Below, one piece after another: positions 27,674 through 36,699 of a stretch of 64,000 nucleotides of DNA (position 1 is its first letter; the number at the start of each line of letters is the position of its first letter). The notes beneath the pieces were generated by a model. The model made no database searches. It was not told where the DNA came from and worked only from the letters and a program-made list of their open reading frames with translations. Position numbers and translations under genes: made by a program. The DNA is from Luteimonas sp. FCS-9 (lineage in GTDB: Bacteria > Pseudomonadota > Gammaproteobacteria > Xanthomonadales > Xanthomonadaceae). Location: NCBI RefSeq assembly GCF_001014645.1, contig NZ_LASZ01000017.1, positions 1 through 64,000 of the forward strand, read 5' to 3'.

Positions 27674-28671
27674 GGCAGGACAGCTTCATCGCCCGCCACG
27701 CGGCCGAATGGGATGCGTTCGAGCGCTGGCTCGATGCGCGCGCGGCCAGCCCGCGTCGCGCGCGCGGTCGCCGTGTCGACTGGGACGGCCTGGCCGACGA
27801 GGAGATCCCCTCGCGCTACCGCCGGCTGTGCCAGCAGCAGGCGCTCGCGCGCCGGCGCGGCTACAGCCCGCAGGTCACCGCGCGGCTGCAGGCGCTGATG
27901 CAGCGCGGCCACGCGGTGATGTACCGCCCGCCGCCGCCGCCGTGGCGGCGCGCGCTGCTGTTCCTGCTGGCCGAGTTCCCGCGCCTGGTGCGCGCGCAGC
28001 GCGGCTGCCTGTGGGCGTCGCTGGCGCTGTTCGCGCTGCCGATGGTGCTGCTGTTCGTGCTGGTGCTGCAGTGGCCGGAACTGGCGTACACGGTGCTCTC
28101 GCCGTCCCAGTTGGCGGAGATGGAGGCGATGTACGACCCGGCGGGCGCGGACGCCGCGTTCGACCGCTCCGGCCAGACCGACGTGCAGATGTTCGGTTAC
28201 TACATCTGGAACAACGTCAGCATCGGTTTCCGCACGTTCGCCAGCGGGCTGCTGGCCGGCATCGGCACGATCTTCGTGCTGCTGTTCAACGGCGTGTTCT
28301 TCGGCGTGATCGCCGGGCATCTGCAGGCGATCGGCCACGGCGGGCCGTTCTGGCGCTTCGTGGTCGGCCATTCGGCGCCGGAACTGACCGCGATCGTGAT
28401 CGCCGGTGCCGGTGGCCTGCGGCTGGGGCTGGCGCTGGTCGCGCCCGGCCAGTTGCGCCGGGTCGACGCGCTGGTGCAGGCCGGGCGCGACGGCGGACGG
28501 CTGTGCATCGGGATCCTCGTGATGCTGGTGTTCGCCGCCTTCGTCGAGGCGTTCTGGTCGTCGACCGGTGCGATTCCCGACCCCGTGCGCTTCGGCGTCG
28601 GTGGCGGGCTGTGGCTTCTGGTGCTGCTGTGGCTGTGGCGCGGCGGGCGCGGAGGCGGCGATGCGCGTTGA
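27670..28671 (+). CDS. Stage II sporulation protein M-like membrane protein
   Basis: The 333-residue protein has a soluble, basic N-terminal 90 residues and then five or six hydrophobic segments (about 110-140, 185-230, 240-265, 280-330). The segment WNNVSIGFRTFASGLLAGIGT (begins about 178) and APELTAIVIAGAGGLRLG match SpoIIM/DUF95 proteins. In Gram-negative bacteria such genes accompany MoxR operons and have nothing to do with spores. ATG 27670 overlaps the RDD stop (ATGA). Its partners are the RDD, DUF4129 and MoxR products. Confidence 0.88.
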   Translation: MRQDSFIARHAAEWDAFERWLDARAASPRRARGRRVDWDGLADEEIPSRYRRLCQQQALARRRGYSPQVTARLQALMQRGHAVMYRPPPPPWRRALLFLLAEFPRLVRAQRGCLWASLALFALPMVLLFVLVLQWPELAYTVLSPSQLAEMEAMYDPAGADAAFDRSGQTDVQMFGYYIWNNVSIGFRTFASGLLAGIGTIFVLLFNGVFFGVIAGHLQAIGHGGPFWRFVVGHSAPELTAIVIAGAGGLRLGLALVAPGQLRRVDALVQAGRDGGRLCIGILVMLVFAAFVEAFWSSTGAIPDPVRFGVGGGLWLLVLLWLWRGGRGGGDAR

Positions 28672-30250
28672 GACCGTGCAGGTCGAGTTGCGCCCGCGCA
28701 CCGCGTGGGAGGCGATGGAGCTGGGCAACGCGCTCGTGCGCCGGCACGCGGCGGCGATCTGGGGCCCGTGGCTGCTGTGCGCGCTGCCGCTGTTTCTCGC
28801 GGTCAACGCCGCGGCCTGGGCGCTCGACCGGCTGTGGCTGGCGACGCTGGCGCTGTGGTGGCTGGCGCCGCTGCTCGACCGCATTCCGCTGTTCGTGCTC
28901 TCGCGTGCGGTGTTCGGCGCCGCGCCGCGGCTGCGGCAGACGATCGCCGCGCAGCTGCGCTGGGGCTGGCGTCCGCTGCTCGGCTACCTGACCTGGCGGC
29001 GGTTCAGCCCCTGGCGTGCGGTGAGCCTGCCGGTCGCGCTGCTCGAGGGCCTGCGCGGTCCGGCGCTGGCGCAGCGGCGCGCGTTGCTGGTCGACGGCGT
29101 CGGCGGGCATGCGCTGTTGCTGGCGGTGATCGGGCAGGCGTTCGTCGGCCTGCTGTTGCTGTCGCTGGCATCGCTGGTGCTGATGTTCGTGCCGGCCGAG
29201 CTGCTGTCGGAATCGGCGCGTGCGATGTGGGCGCTGGTCACCGAGCAGCCCCCGCGCTGGGTGCAACTGCTGGGCAACCTGGCGCTGTGGCTGGCGATCG
29301 GGCTGGTCGCGCCGTTCCAGGTCGGCGCGGGCTTCGGCCTGTACCTCAACCGGCGCACGCAGCTCGAGGCCTGGGACCTGGAGATCGCGTTCCGGCGGCT
29401 GCGTGCGCGGATCGCGCCGGCCGCACCGACGTTCGCAGTCGCGCTGCTGGCTGGCCTGCTGCTGGCCGCCGGACCGTCGCATGCGCAGGACGCACCGGCC
29501 GACGACCCGCTGGCGCCGACCAAGACCTGGACGCACGAGGACCAGGCGCGCGAACGTGACGCACCGTCGGCGGCCTCGCTGCACGACGTGTTCGACGACC
29601 AGCTCGCCGACGACGCCGGCTTCGGCGACGCGGTCGAGCGCGCGTACGCCGACCCGCTGCTCGACAACCGGCGCATCGAGCGGCGCTGGCAGCCCAAGGA
29701 CCGCGACGACACCCCGGAGCGCGACGGCGGCAACGGGCTGAACCCGGGCCTGTTCGCAGGGATCGCGCAGCTGTTCGCGCTGATTGCCGAGTACGGGCTG
29801 TGGATCCTGCTCGGGCTGCTGGTGCTGGCGCTGGCGCTGACCGCGCGCCGCTGGTGGCCGTGGATGCGCGACGGGCTCGCCGTGCCGGCCGAGGACAGCG
29901 AGATCGTCGTCGACGCGGCGCCGCCGCTGCCCGAGGCGCTGCCCGACGACCTGGTCGCGACCGCGCGCGGCCTGTGGTCCTCCGGCCAGCGGCGCCGTGC
30001 GCTGGCGCTGCTGTACCGCGGCAGCGTCGAGGCGATGGCCGAGCGCGCCGGCGTGGCGCTGGTGCCGGGCGCGACCGAGGCGCAGTGCCTGCGTGTGTCG
30101 CGGCGCATGCCCGACGCCGACGACCGCGACGCGTTCGCGGCCATGGTGCGGGTCTGGCAGCGCGCCGCGTACGGCGGGCGGCTGCCCGACGATGGCGGCT
30201 TCGAGGCGCTGGTCGCTGCGCTCGCGCCCCGGTTCGGGTGGCAGGCCTGA
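28661..30250 (+). CDS. DUF4129-domain membrane protein
   Basis: The 529-residue protein has several N-terminal membrane helices (about 35-60, 150-185, 205-240), a signal-like segment near 265-278 (AVALLAGLLLAAGPSHA), then a soluble Asp/Arg-rich linker, one helix (about 378-400), and the DUF4129 domain with LVATARGLWSSGQRRRALAL and ALLYRGSVEAMAERAG. The internal signal-like segment could reflect a fusion of a membrane module and an exported DUF4129 module (inference). ATG 28661 overlaps the previous gene by 11 bases. Confidence 0.85.
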   Translation: MRVETVQVELRPRTAWEAMELGNALVRRHAAAIWGPWLLCALPLFLAVNAAAWALDRLWLATLALWWLAPLLDRIPLFVLSRAVFGAAPRLRQTIAAQLRWGWRPLLGYLTWRRFSPWRAVSLPVALLEGLRGPALAQRRALLVDGVGGHALLLAVIGQAFVGLLLLSLASLVLMFVPAELLSESARAMWALVTEQPPRWVQLLGNLALWLAIGLVAPFQVGAGFGLYLNRRTQLEAWDLEIAFRRLRARIAPAAPTFAVALLAGLLLAAGPSHAQDAPADDPLAPTKTWTHEDQARERDAPSAASLHDVFDDQLADDAGFGDAVERAYADPLLDNRRIERRWQPKDRDDTPERDGGNGLNPGLFAGIAQLFALIAEYGLWILLGLLVLALALTARRWWPWMRDGLAVPAEDSEIVVDAAPPLPEALPDDLVATARGLWSSGQRRRALALLYRGSVEAMAERAGVALVPGATEAQCLRVSRRMPDADDRDAFAAMVRVWQRAAYGGRLPDDGGFEALVAALAPRFGWQA

Positions 30251-31389
30251 TGGCTTGGCCGCTGCGCATCGGGCTGGGGCTGCTGGCGGCGCTCGCGCTG
30301 GCGCTGGGCGTGGCGTGGTTCCTGCACACCCACGAACGCGTCGACGAGGAGCGCACGCTGCCGCCGCGCGGCGAAGCGGCCTACAACCCGCTGTACGCGT
30401 TGCGCCAGGCGCTCCGCGAGGCCGGCGTGCCGGCGCAGTCGCGCCAGCGCCTGCGCCTGGGTGAAATCGCGCTGGCGACGCACGACACGCTGGTGGTGTA
30501 CGGCGATCCGGGCGCGATGACGCCCGGGGAGATCGACACGCTGGTCGACTGGGTGGTCGCCGGCGGCCACCTGGTCGTGCGCACCCCGCCGCCGCGGCTG
30601 CGCGACGGGGCCGCGCGGCCGCGCACGCTGCTCGGCGCGCTGGGCGTGCAACTGGTCGACGGCGGCGTGGCATGCGAACACCTGCGGATCGAGGGCCAGC
30701 CGCCGCATACCGAGTTCTGCTCGGGTCGTCGTTTCCTGCTCGACGAGGCCGAGCCGTGGCTGTTCTGGGGCGACCCGGACGACGGCCTGGCCTACGCCCG
30801 CTTCGACTGCGGCGACGGCTGGGTCGACGTGCTCGCGGACATGGATTTCCTCGCCAACGACGCGCTGCGCGAGGGCCCGCACTGGATGCTCGCGCGCCAG
30901 GTGCTGGCGCCGAACTGGGGCCGGGGCACGGTGCACCTGGTCTACGCGGCCAGCGTGCCGCCGCTGTGGTACCTGCTGCTCACGCGCGGCTGGATGGCCT
31001 GGGGCCCGCTGCTGCTGGCGCTGGCGGCCTGGCTGTGGATGCGCACCCAGCGGCTGGGGCCGTTGCTGCCGTCGCCGCCGCCCGCGCGCCGGGCGCTGCT
31101 CGAGCACGTGCGCGCCAGCGGCGAGCACCTGGTGCGCTACGGCCGGGCGCCGCTGCTCCACGACGCGGTCCGCGCGGCGTTCCTGGCCCGCCTGCGCCGG
31201 CGCGACCCGCTCGCCGCCTCGCTCGAGGGCGAGGCCCGCGACGAGGCGATCGCCGCACGCACCGGCCTGACGCCGCGCGAGGTCCGCCAGGCCCTGCTCG
31301 CGCCCAAGCCCGACGATGCCGCGGCACTGCGCCAGCGCATCGCCCGCCTGATCCAGATGAGATCGAACCTGACGAGACCCCGACCATGA
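30250..31389 (+). CDS. DUF4350-domain membrane protein
   Basis: The 379-residue protein has an N-terminal helix (4-26), a central region with YNPLYALRQALREAG (45-59) and GEIDTLVDWVVAGGHLVVRT (92-111), like DUF4350, and a second helix at about 245-264 (WMAWGPLLLALAAWLWMRTQ). The soluble C-terminus is helical. Its start shares a base with the upstream stop (TGATG). It is part of the RDD-SpoIIM-DUF4129-DUF4350-MoxR-DUF58 unit, where DUF4350 proteins are regular members. Its function is unknown. Confidence 0.84.
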   Translation: MAWPLRIGLGLLAALALALGVAWFLHTHERVDEERTLPPRGEAAYNPLYALRQALREAGVPAQSRQRLRLGEIALATHDTLVVYGDPGAMTPGEIDTLVDWVVAGGHLVVRTPPPRLRDGAARPRTLLGALGVQLVDGGVACEHLRIEGQPPHTEFCSGRRFLLDEAEPWLFWGDPDDGLAYARFDCGDGWVDVLADMDFLANDALREGPHWMLARQVLAPNWGRGTVHLVYAASVPPLWYLLLTRGWMAWGPLLLALAAWLWMRTQRLGPLLPSPPPARRALLEHVRASGEHLVRYGRAPLLHDAVRAAFLARLRRRDPLAASLEGEARDEAIAARTGLTPREVRQALLAPKPDDAAALRQRIARLIQMRSNLTRPRP

Positions 31390-32378
31390 GCGAACTGCCC
31401 GCGTCCCCGCCCGCCCCGATCACCGGCGACGCCCTCGCCGAACGCGTCGCCGCCGTGCGCGACGAGGTGGCCAAGGCCTTCATCGGCCAGCCCGAGGTGC
31501 TCGACCAGATCCTGGTCGCGCTGCTCGCCGGCGGCCACGTGCTGCTGGAGGGCGTGCCCGGCCTCGGCAAGACCCTGCTGGTGCGCGCGCTGGCCGCCGC
31601 CTTGGGCTGCAACTTCGCGCGCGTGCAGTTCACGCCCGACCTGATGCCCAGCGACGTCAGCGGCCACGCGGTCTGGGACACCAAGAGCGAGACGTTCGTG
31701 GTGCGCCGCGGGCCGATCTTCACCAACCTGCTTCTGGCCGACGAGATCAACCGCGCGCCGGCCAAGACCCAGTCCGCGCTGCTCGAGGCGATGCAGGAAC
31801 AGCAGGTCACGATCGAGGGCCACGGCTTCGAGCTGCCGCCGCCGTTCATGACCCTGGCCACGCAGAACCCGGTCGAGCAGGAAGGCACCTACCCGCTGCC
31901 CGAGGCACAGCTCGACCGCTTCCTGCTCAAGGTGCTGATCGACTATCCCGAACACGACGACGAGGTCGCGATGGTGACCGCGATCAGCGGCGGCAAGGTC
32001 GCCGCCGACTTCGACCTCTCGCAGCTGGGGACGGTGCTGGCGCCGGGCGAGATCGTCGCGCTGCAGCAGGGCACGGCGGCGACCGTCGTCGATGCGGCGG
32101 TCGTCGACTACGCGGTGCGCATCGCCGGCGCGACCCGGCGCTGGCCGGGCATCGCGCTGGGCGCGGGTCCGCGCGGCAGCCTGGCGCTGGTGCGTGCCGG
32201 CCGCGCGCAGGCGGTGCTGGCCGGGCGCGACTTCGTGACCCCCGACGACATCCGCGAGATCGCGACGCCCGCGCTGCGCCACCGCATCGCGCTCGCGCCC
32301 GAACTGCAGATCGAGGGCCAGAACGCCGACCAGGTGCTGGAGGCGGTGCTGGCCAAGGTCGAAGCGCCGCGTCGATGA
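31386..32378 (+). CDS. MoxR-family AAA+ ATPase
   Basis: The 330-residue ATPase shows Walker A GVPGLGKT (56-63), Walker B LLLADEIN (about 116-123), the MoxR sequence LEAMQEQQVTIEG and sensor text MTLATQNPVEQEGTYPLPEAQ. MoxR proteins act with von Willebrand A-type partners as chaperone-like assembly factors. ATG 31386 overlaps the previous stop (ATGA) and the DUF58 partner follows 31 bases later. It is complete and contains every catalytic motif I looked for. Confidence 0.94.
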   Translation: MSELPASPPAPITGDALAERVAAVRDEVAKAFIGQPEVLDQILVALLAGGHVLLEGVPGLGKTLLVRALAAALGCNFARVQFTPDLMPSDVSGHAVWDTKSETFVVRRGPIFTNLLLADEINRAPAKTQSALLEAMQEQQVTIEGHGFELPPPFMTLATQNPVEQEGTYPLPEAQLDRFLLKVLIDYPEHDDEVAMVTAISGGKVAADFDLSQLGTVLAPGEIVALQQGTAATVVDAAVVDYAVRIAGATRRWPGIALGAGPRGSLALVRAGRAQAVLAGRDFVTPDDIREIATPALRHRIALAPELQIEGQNADQVLEAVLAKVEAPRR

Positions 32379-32409
32379 GGCTCGGGCTGCACCAGCGGGA
32401 AGCGATCGC

Positions 32410-33711
32410 ATGAGGCCGGCGCCGGTTCTGGTCGGCCTGCTCGTGGTCTGGGGCCTGGCCGGCGTGGCGGCCTCGCTGTGGCCGCCGGCGGTGCTGCCGT
32501 GGCAGGCGCTCGGCGCCACGCTGCTCGCGTTGTCGATCGGCGACCTGGCGCTGCTCGTGCGCCGTCCCACGCCCGACGTCGTGCGCGCGATGCCCGAGGC
32601 CTGGCCGATCGGCGTGGCCCGCGACGTTGTGCTGCAGCTCGAGGGCGGCGCGCGTGCCCAGCACCTGGACGTGCACGACCTGCATCCGGCGGGCTGGGAG
32701 GTCGCCGGCCTGCCGCGGCGGCTGCGGCTCGCGCCAGGCACGGTCGCGCGGGTCGAGTACCGGCTGCGTCCGACCGAGCGCGGCCAGGCGGCATTCGCGG
32801 GCGTGCAGCTGCGGCTGCGCTCGCCGCTGGCGCTGTGGCGGCAGCGGCGGATCGCCGGTACGGCGCAGCACGTGCGCGTGTTCCCGAACTTCGCGCCGCT
32901 GACCCGCTTCGCGCTGCTCAGCGCCGACAAGGCCTCGCGGCTGGTCGGCGCGCACATCAAGCGCCGGCGCGGCGAGGGCACCGATTTCCACCAGATGCGC
33001 GAGTACCGCGTCGGCGACAGCCTGCGCCAGATCGACTGGAAGGCCAGTTCGCGCGCGCGCAAGCTGATCTCGCGCGAGTACCAGGACGAGAAGAACCAGC
33101 AACTGGTCGTCGTGCTCGACACCGGGCGGCGGATGCTCGCCCAGGACGGCGCGCTCTCGCATTTCGACCACGCGCTCGACGCCGCGCTCGTGGTGTCCTA
33201 TCTCGCGCTGCGCCAGGGCGACGCGGTCGGGCTGTTCGCGACCGGCGGCGACGCACGCTGGATGGCGCCGCAGCGCGGCATGGGCGCGGTCGACACGCTG
33301 CTGCGCGTGAGCTACGACCTGCAGCCGCAGGCGGTGGCGACCGACTACCTGAGCGCGGCGACCGAACTGTCGCTGCGCCAGCGCCGGCGCGGCCTGCTGA
33401 TGCTGGTCACCAATCTGCGCGACGAGGACATCGAGGACGTGCTAGCGGCCGTGCGCATGCTGCAGAAGCGGCATCTGGTGATCGTCGCGTCCCTGCGCGA
33501 GCGCGCGCTCGACGAGGTGCTCGACGCCGAGGTACGCGACCACGACGACGCGGTGCGCGCCGGCGCCACCGCGCGCTACCTCGCCCAGCGCAAGGCGGCG
33601 CACGACGCGCTGCGCAACCATCGCGTGACCGTGCTCGACGTCACCGGCGAGGAACTGCCGTCCGCGCTCGTCGAGCGCTACCTCGCGGTCAAGCGCGACG
33701 GGCTGCTCTGA
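32410..33711 (+). CDS. DUF58 (von Willebrand A-like) protein
   Basis: The 433-residue protein has two N-terminal helices (about 5-25 and 32-47), then a soluble region with the DUF58 signature DFHQMREYRVGDSLRQIDWK (begins about 196) and VVVLDTGRRM, which stands where a vWA MIDAS sequence would be (DTGRR rather than a full DxSxS). It is the usual partner of MoxR. It ends the six-gene operon; a REP pair follows at 33726-33792. Confidence 0.92.
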   Translation: MRPAPVLVGLLVVWGLAGVAASLWPPAVLPWQALGATLLALSIGDLALLVRRPTPDVVRAMPEAWPIGVARDVVLQLEGGARAQHLDVHDLHPAGWEVAGLPRRLRLAPGTVARVEYRLRPTERGQAAFAGVQLRLRSPLALWRQRRIAGTAQHVRVFPNFAPLTRFALLSADKASRLVGAHIKRRRGEGTDFHQMREYRVGDSLRQIDWKASSRARKLISREYQDEKNQQLVVVLDTGRRMLAQDGALSHFDHALDAALVVSYLALRQGDAVGLFATGGDARWMAPQRGMGAVDTLLRVSYDLQPQAVATDYLSAATELSLRQRRRGLLMLVTNLRDEDIEDVLAAVRMLQKRHLVIVASLRERALDEVLDAEVRDHDDAVRAGATARYLAQRKAAHDALRNHRVTVLDVTGEELPSALVERYLAVKRDGLL

Positions 33712-33725
33712 CCGAGTGCTCTCGT

Positions 33726-33792
33726 GTAGGAGCGCGCTCGCGCGCGATGAAGCTTTCTCGGCAAATCCCATCGCGCGCAAGCGCGCTCCTAC
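33726..33792. repeat. REP inverted pair A
   Basis: GTAGGAGCGCGCTCGCGCGC and its near reverse complement (ATCGCGCGCAAGCGCGCTCC, then TAC) flank a roughly 20-base spacer. It sits 14 bases after the DUF58 stop. Confidence 0.85.
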
Positions 33793-33937
33793 GGGGCCTG
33801 CGCAGGGTTCGAATCGCATCCGCCGGCTTCACACGACCCGAATGCGCCCGCGCTAGGCTGCGGGCGCGCGCACCGGACGCCGCGCAGGGGGAGCGTACCG
33901 GGGGCGCGCGATGCCAGCCATCCGACGAGGCCTTGCC

Positions 33938-34513
33938 ATGCATGCCAACCCTTCCGTTGTGCCCGCGCGCCTGCCGCGCGCAGCCCGTTCCCTGTGCCTG
34001 CTCGCGGCCGCTGCGCTGCTGTCGGCCTGCGCGGCCACCGTGCAGCGACCGGCCGGCGTGCCGGTCGAGCCGGTCGCCATCGACGGCGACGTGCGCCAGA
34101 TCGTGCTGGTCGTCGACGGCAGCGACGCAGCCCGCGCATCGGAAGACTGGTCGGAATTTCGCGCACTGTGGGACGAGGCGATGCGCCATTCGGCGTCCGC
34201 GGCGGGCCTGCAGGGCAGCGTGCGCGACAGCCGGCCGGCCGCGCTCGATCCGCCGGGCGTCGTGGTCGCGCTGCGCGTGGACAGCTACCGCTACGTCTCC
34301 ACCGGTGCCCGCTACGGGCTCGGCGTGATGACCGGCAACGCGCACATCAAGGCCAGCGCGCAGTTCGTGCAGATGCCGGGTGGCCGGGTCGTCGCCACGC
34401 GCAGCTACGACACGACCTCGAGCGCCTGGCAGGGCATCTTCGCGCCGATGACCGTCAAGCAGGTGCAGGCGATCACCGACCGCATCGTCGCCGAGGTCAG
34501 CGGCGGCGGCTGA
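33938..34513 (+). CDS. Putative lipoprotein (DUF4410-like)
   Basis: The 191-residue protein has a type II signal peptide with lipobox LLSAC. The mature domain includes SYRYVSTGARYGLGVMTGN and a C-terminal helix (QVQAITDRIVAEVSGGG). Length and motifs fit DUF4410-like secreted lipoproteins, though I hold this only loosely. ATG 33938 starts the signal peptide better than 33911. It is a single-gene unit between a REP pair and the convergent DUF3297 gene. Confidence 0.7.
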   Translation: MHANPSVVPARLPRAARSLCLLAAAALLSACAATVQRPAGVPVEPVAIDGDVRQIVLVVDGSDAARASEDWSEFRALWDEAMRHSASAAGLQGSVRDSRPAALDPPGVVVALRVDSYRYVSTGARYGLGVMTGNAHIKASAQFVQMPGGRVVATRSYDTTSSAWQGIFAPMTVKQVQAITDRIVAEVSGGG

Positions 34514-34549
34514 CCGTGCGCACGCGTCGTGGCACGCGCCCGGCGTCGA

Positions 34550-34792
34550 TCAGGCCTCGAGGTGGAAGTAGGGCTCGACCGTGCCCTTGAGCTTGACCGT
34601 CAGCGGCTGGCCGCGGCGGTCGAGCGCGCGGCCCGCGGCGACCCGGATCCAGCCTTCGCTGACGCAGTACTCCTCGACGTCGCGGCGTTCGTTGCCGTTG
34701 AACCGGATGCCGATGCCGCGGTTCATCGCGTCAGCGTCGTAGTGCGGGCTGCGGGGATCGTTGGACAGGCGGTCGGGCGGCGTATCGGTCAT
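34550..34792 (-). CDS. DUF3297 family protein
   Basis: The 80-residue small acidic protein begins MTDTPPDRLSNDPRSPHYDA and contains GIGIRFNGNERRDVEEYCV and GQPLTVKLKGTVEPYF, matching DUF3297 along its entire length. It is soluble, of unknown function, widely conserved in proteobacteria (recalled). It sits 75 bases from the DUF4031 gene on the same strand. Confidence 0.92.
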   Translation of the reverse strand: MTDTPPDRLSNDPRSPHYDADAMNRGIGIRFNGNERRDVEEYCVSEGWIRVAAGRALDRRGQPLTVKLKGTVEPYFHLEA

Positions 34793-34867
34793 GGCGGTCG
34801 GGTCGCGAGCGGAGAGGGCGGAAGGATACCGCCGCCGCCCGCCGGCTTCATCCCGCGCGGGCCGCGA

Positions 34868-35152
34868 TCACGGCGCGAGTCCGCGCCCCTGGCGCCGCGC
34901 GTTGTCGATCACGGCCCGCACCAGCGCGCGGTCGCGATGTCGCGAGATCGGCATCGCGCCGAGCGCGATCGCCCGCTCGCGCAACGCGGCGGTGACGTCG
35001 TAGTGGGCGCCGCTGGTGCGGTTCTGGAATGCGCGGCGCGGGATGCCCAGACGCGCGGCGAACGCATGCAGCTCGTCGAGTGTGTCGGCCAGCAGGTGCG
35101 CCCAGCGTTCGCCGCGCCAGGGGTGTACCGCGTCGTCGACATAGACGGTCAT
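34868..35152 (-). CDS. DUF4031 family protein
   Basis: The 94-residue protein begins MTVYVDDAVHPWRGERWAHL and contains HYDVTAALRERAIALGA, typical of DUF4031 along its complete length. It is soluble with no known function. ATG 35152 is preferred over 35164 because conservation begins there. It is divergent from the beta-barrel gene, with about 295 bases between them. Confidence 0.9.
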   Translation of the reverse strand: MTVYVDDAVHPWRGERWAHLLADTLDELHAFAARLGIPRRAFQNRTSGAHYDVTAALRERAIALGAMPISRHRDRALVRAVIDNARRQGRGLAP

Positions 35153-35369
35153 GACACCGTGCACGTCCGCATTATCGTGGGGCGAGGATCATAGCGCCCC
35201 CAAGCGGTGCCGCACGGCGACGTCGTCGGTCCTTTCGTTCTGGCCATTTGCAAGGTCGGTCGATTTCCAATATGTCCGCGGGATTGCGCGCGTGCGCGTT
35301 GCATATCCCACGCTGGTTGAAAACCACTGCTTTTCCAGCGGATTTGGCGGGTCCGGACGATCCGGCGAT

Positions 35370-35397
35370 TTGGGGTTTTGTGCAGGAATCGTTAAAA
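35370..35397 (+). promoter_or_regulatory. Possible sigma-70-type promoter for the beta-barrel gene
   Basis: TTGGGG (35370-35375) and TTAAAA (35392-35397) are spaced by 16 bases, in an unusually AT-rich stretch 50 bases before the GTG start. The rest of the 35153-35447 spacer shows no gene. The match to consensus is modest. Confidence 0.35.
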
Positions 35398-35447
35398 TGG
35401 TCGGTCTGCATTGCATTTACGAGTTTCTCGAGGAGGGCAGACCCGTC

Positions 35448-36566
35448 GTGATTTCGCGCGGTTTCAGGTGGTTGTTGTGTGGTGTTTTCGTCGCTGCGGC
35501 GCCTGTGGCATGGGCCCAGGATGATGTCGACGAAGCGCCTGGTTTCGAACTCGGCGGCGCGGTCCGCTTCAATTACGGCTGGCTCGATTACGGGCCCAGC
35601 AGCGGGCCAGAACTCGAGCTGCTCCGGATTGATGCCCGCGGCAACGCCGGTCCGGCATTCTTCTCGCTCCAGTACCGCTGGTACGACGGCTTCGATGCCG
35701 TGCACCACGCCTATGCGGGCTGGCGCCTGGAGGACGGGCGCGACGGCGGCGCCGTCTCCGACCTCCGCGCAGGCGTCCAGCAGGTCCCGTTCGGATTGCT
35801 GCCCACGGCCTCGCACAGCTTCTGGTTCGGCTCGGGCTATTACCTCGGTATCGAGGACGACTACGACCTCGGCGTGGTGTGGCAGCGGCGCTCCGGTGCG
35901 CACCAATGGCACGCGGGCGTGTTCGCCGGCGACGAGTACGGTACGGGCGCGAACTTCGACCGCTATTCGTTCGACGTGGCGACGACGGAAGACCTGCCCT
36001 ATCGCGAACGCGAGCGCGCGATCGTGCGCTACGAGCGCGCACTCGATTCGAACGGATGGGAGATCGCGCTCGGCGGCTCGGCGTTCGCCGGTCGCATCGA
36101 GCAGCGCGTCGACGGCCGCACCTACGATCACACCGGCGCGGCGGTGCACGGGCAGTGGACGCGCGGACCGCTGACGCTGCAGGCGCAGTGGGCCCGCTAC
36201 CGCTACGACAATCCCGAATCCCGGATCGCGATGTCGGCGTTCCTGTTCCCGTTCGAGATCGCCTCGCAGGCCGACGTGCCGACGTTCAACGTCGCGTGGG
36301 CCGTGCAGCGCACCGGCTGGTTCGACAGCATCACCTGCTACAACAACGCCAGCGCGACGCTGCCGGTCGGCGGCGATCCGGGCCTGCGCGACTCGATCCA
36401 GAACGTCACCGGCTGCAGCTTCGGCAAGGGCCCGATGCTGACCTACGTCGACTGGATCGCCGGCAAGAACATGTGGTTCGCGGGCGGGCCGGGCATCGGC
36501 GTGCGCGACCCGGCCAATGACGGCTGGCACTCGCGGCTCAACGTCAACGTCGGCTTCTACTTCTGA
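35448..36566 (+). CDS. Outer-membrane beta-barrel protein (porin-like)
   Basis: The 372-residue protein (GTG start) has a clean signal peptide (RWLLCGVFVAAAPVAWA, cleaved before QDD). It then shows alternating aromatic/polar strands with many Tyr, Trp and Gly and a final Phe (NVGFYF), the signature of outer-membrane insertion. GTG 35448 is chosen because AGGAGG (35431-35436) lies 11 bases upstream. It is placed directly before betT, from which it is separated by hairpins. It may be a substrate channel for choline or betaine (inference). No exact family is recognised. Confidence 0.8.
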   Translation: MISRGFRWLLCGVFVAAAPVAWAQDDVDEAPGFELGGAVRFNYGWLDYGPSSGPELELLRIDARGNAGPAFFSLQYRWYDGFDAVHHAYAGWRLEDGRDGGAVSDLRAGVQQVPFGLLPTASHSFWFGSGYYLGIEDDYDLGVVWQRRSGAHQWHAGVFAGDEYGTGANFDRYSFDVATTEDLPYRERERAIVRYERALDSNGWEIALGGSAFAGRIEQRVDGRTYDHTGAAVHGQWTRGPLTLQAQWARYRYDNPESRIAMSAFLFPFEIASQADVPTFNVAWAVQRTGWFDSITCYNNASATLPVGGDPGLRDSIQNVTGCSFGKGPMLTYVDWIAGKNMWFAGGPGIGVRDPANDGWHSRLNVNVGFYF

Positions 36567-36572
36567 TCCGCC

Positions 36573-36626
36573 GCCCGGCCCGCAGGGCCGGGCCGATCGT
36601 CGCACCGCCGGCCCGGCCGGCGTTTT
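36573..36626 (+). terminator. Terminator region with tandem hairpins
   Basis: A perfect 9-bp stem (36573-36581 with 36585-36593, loop GCA) is followed by CGCCGG...CCGGCG (36606-36622) and then TTTT. It ends the barrel gene and suggests betT has its own promoter. Confidence 0.65.
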
Positions 36627-36699
36627 CACCCGGACGCGGCGGTTCACGGCGCAGGCTCATCGCGCTGTGCCACCGCGTCCCGTCTCGAGGGTTTATCCA

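Noticed and set aside
27670-28671. SpoIIM similarity as a sign of sporulation
   Set aside because: SpoIIM/DUF95 proteins are common in non-sporulating Gram-negatives inside MoxR operons, and no other sporulation genes are present.
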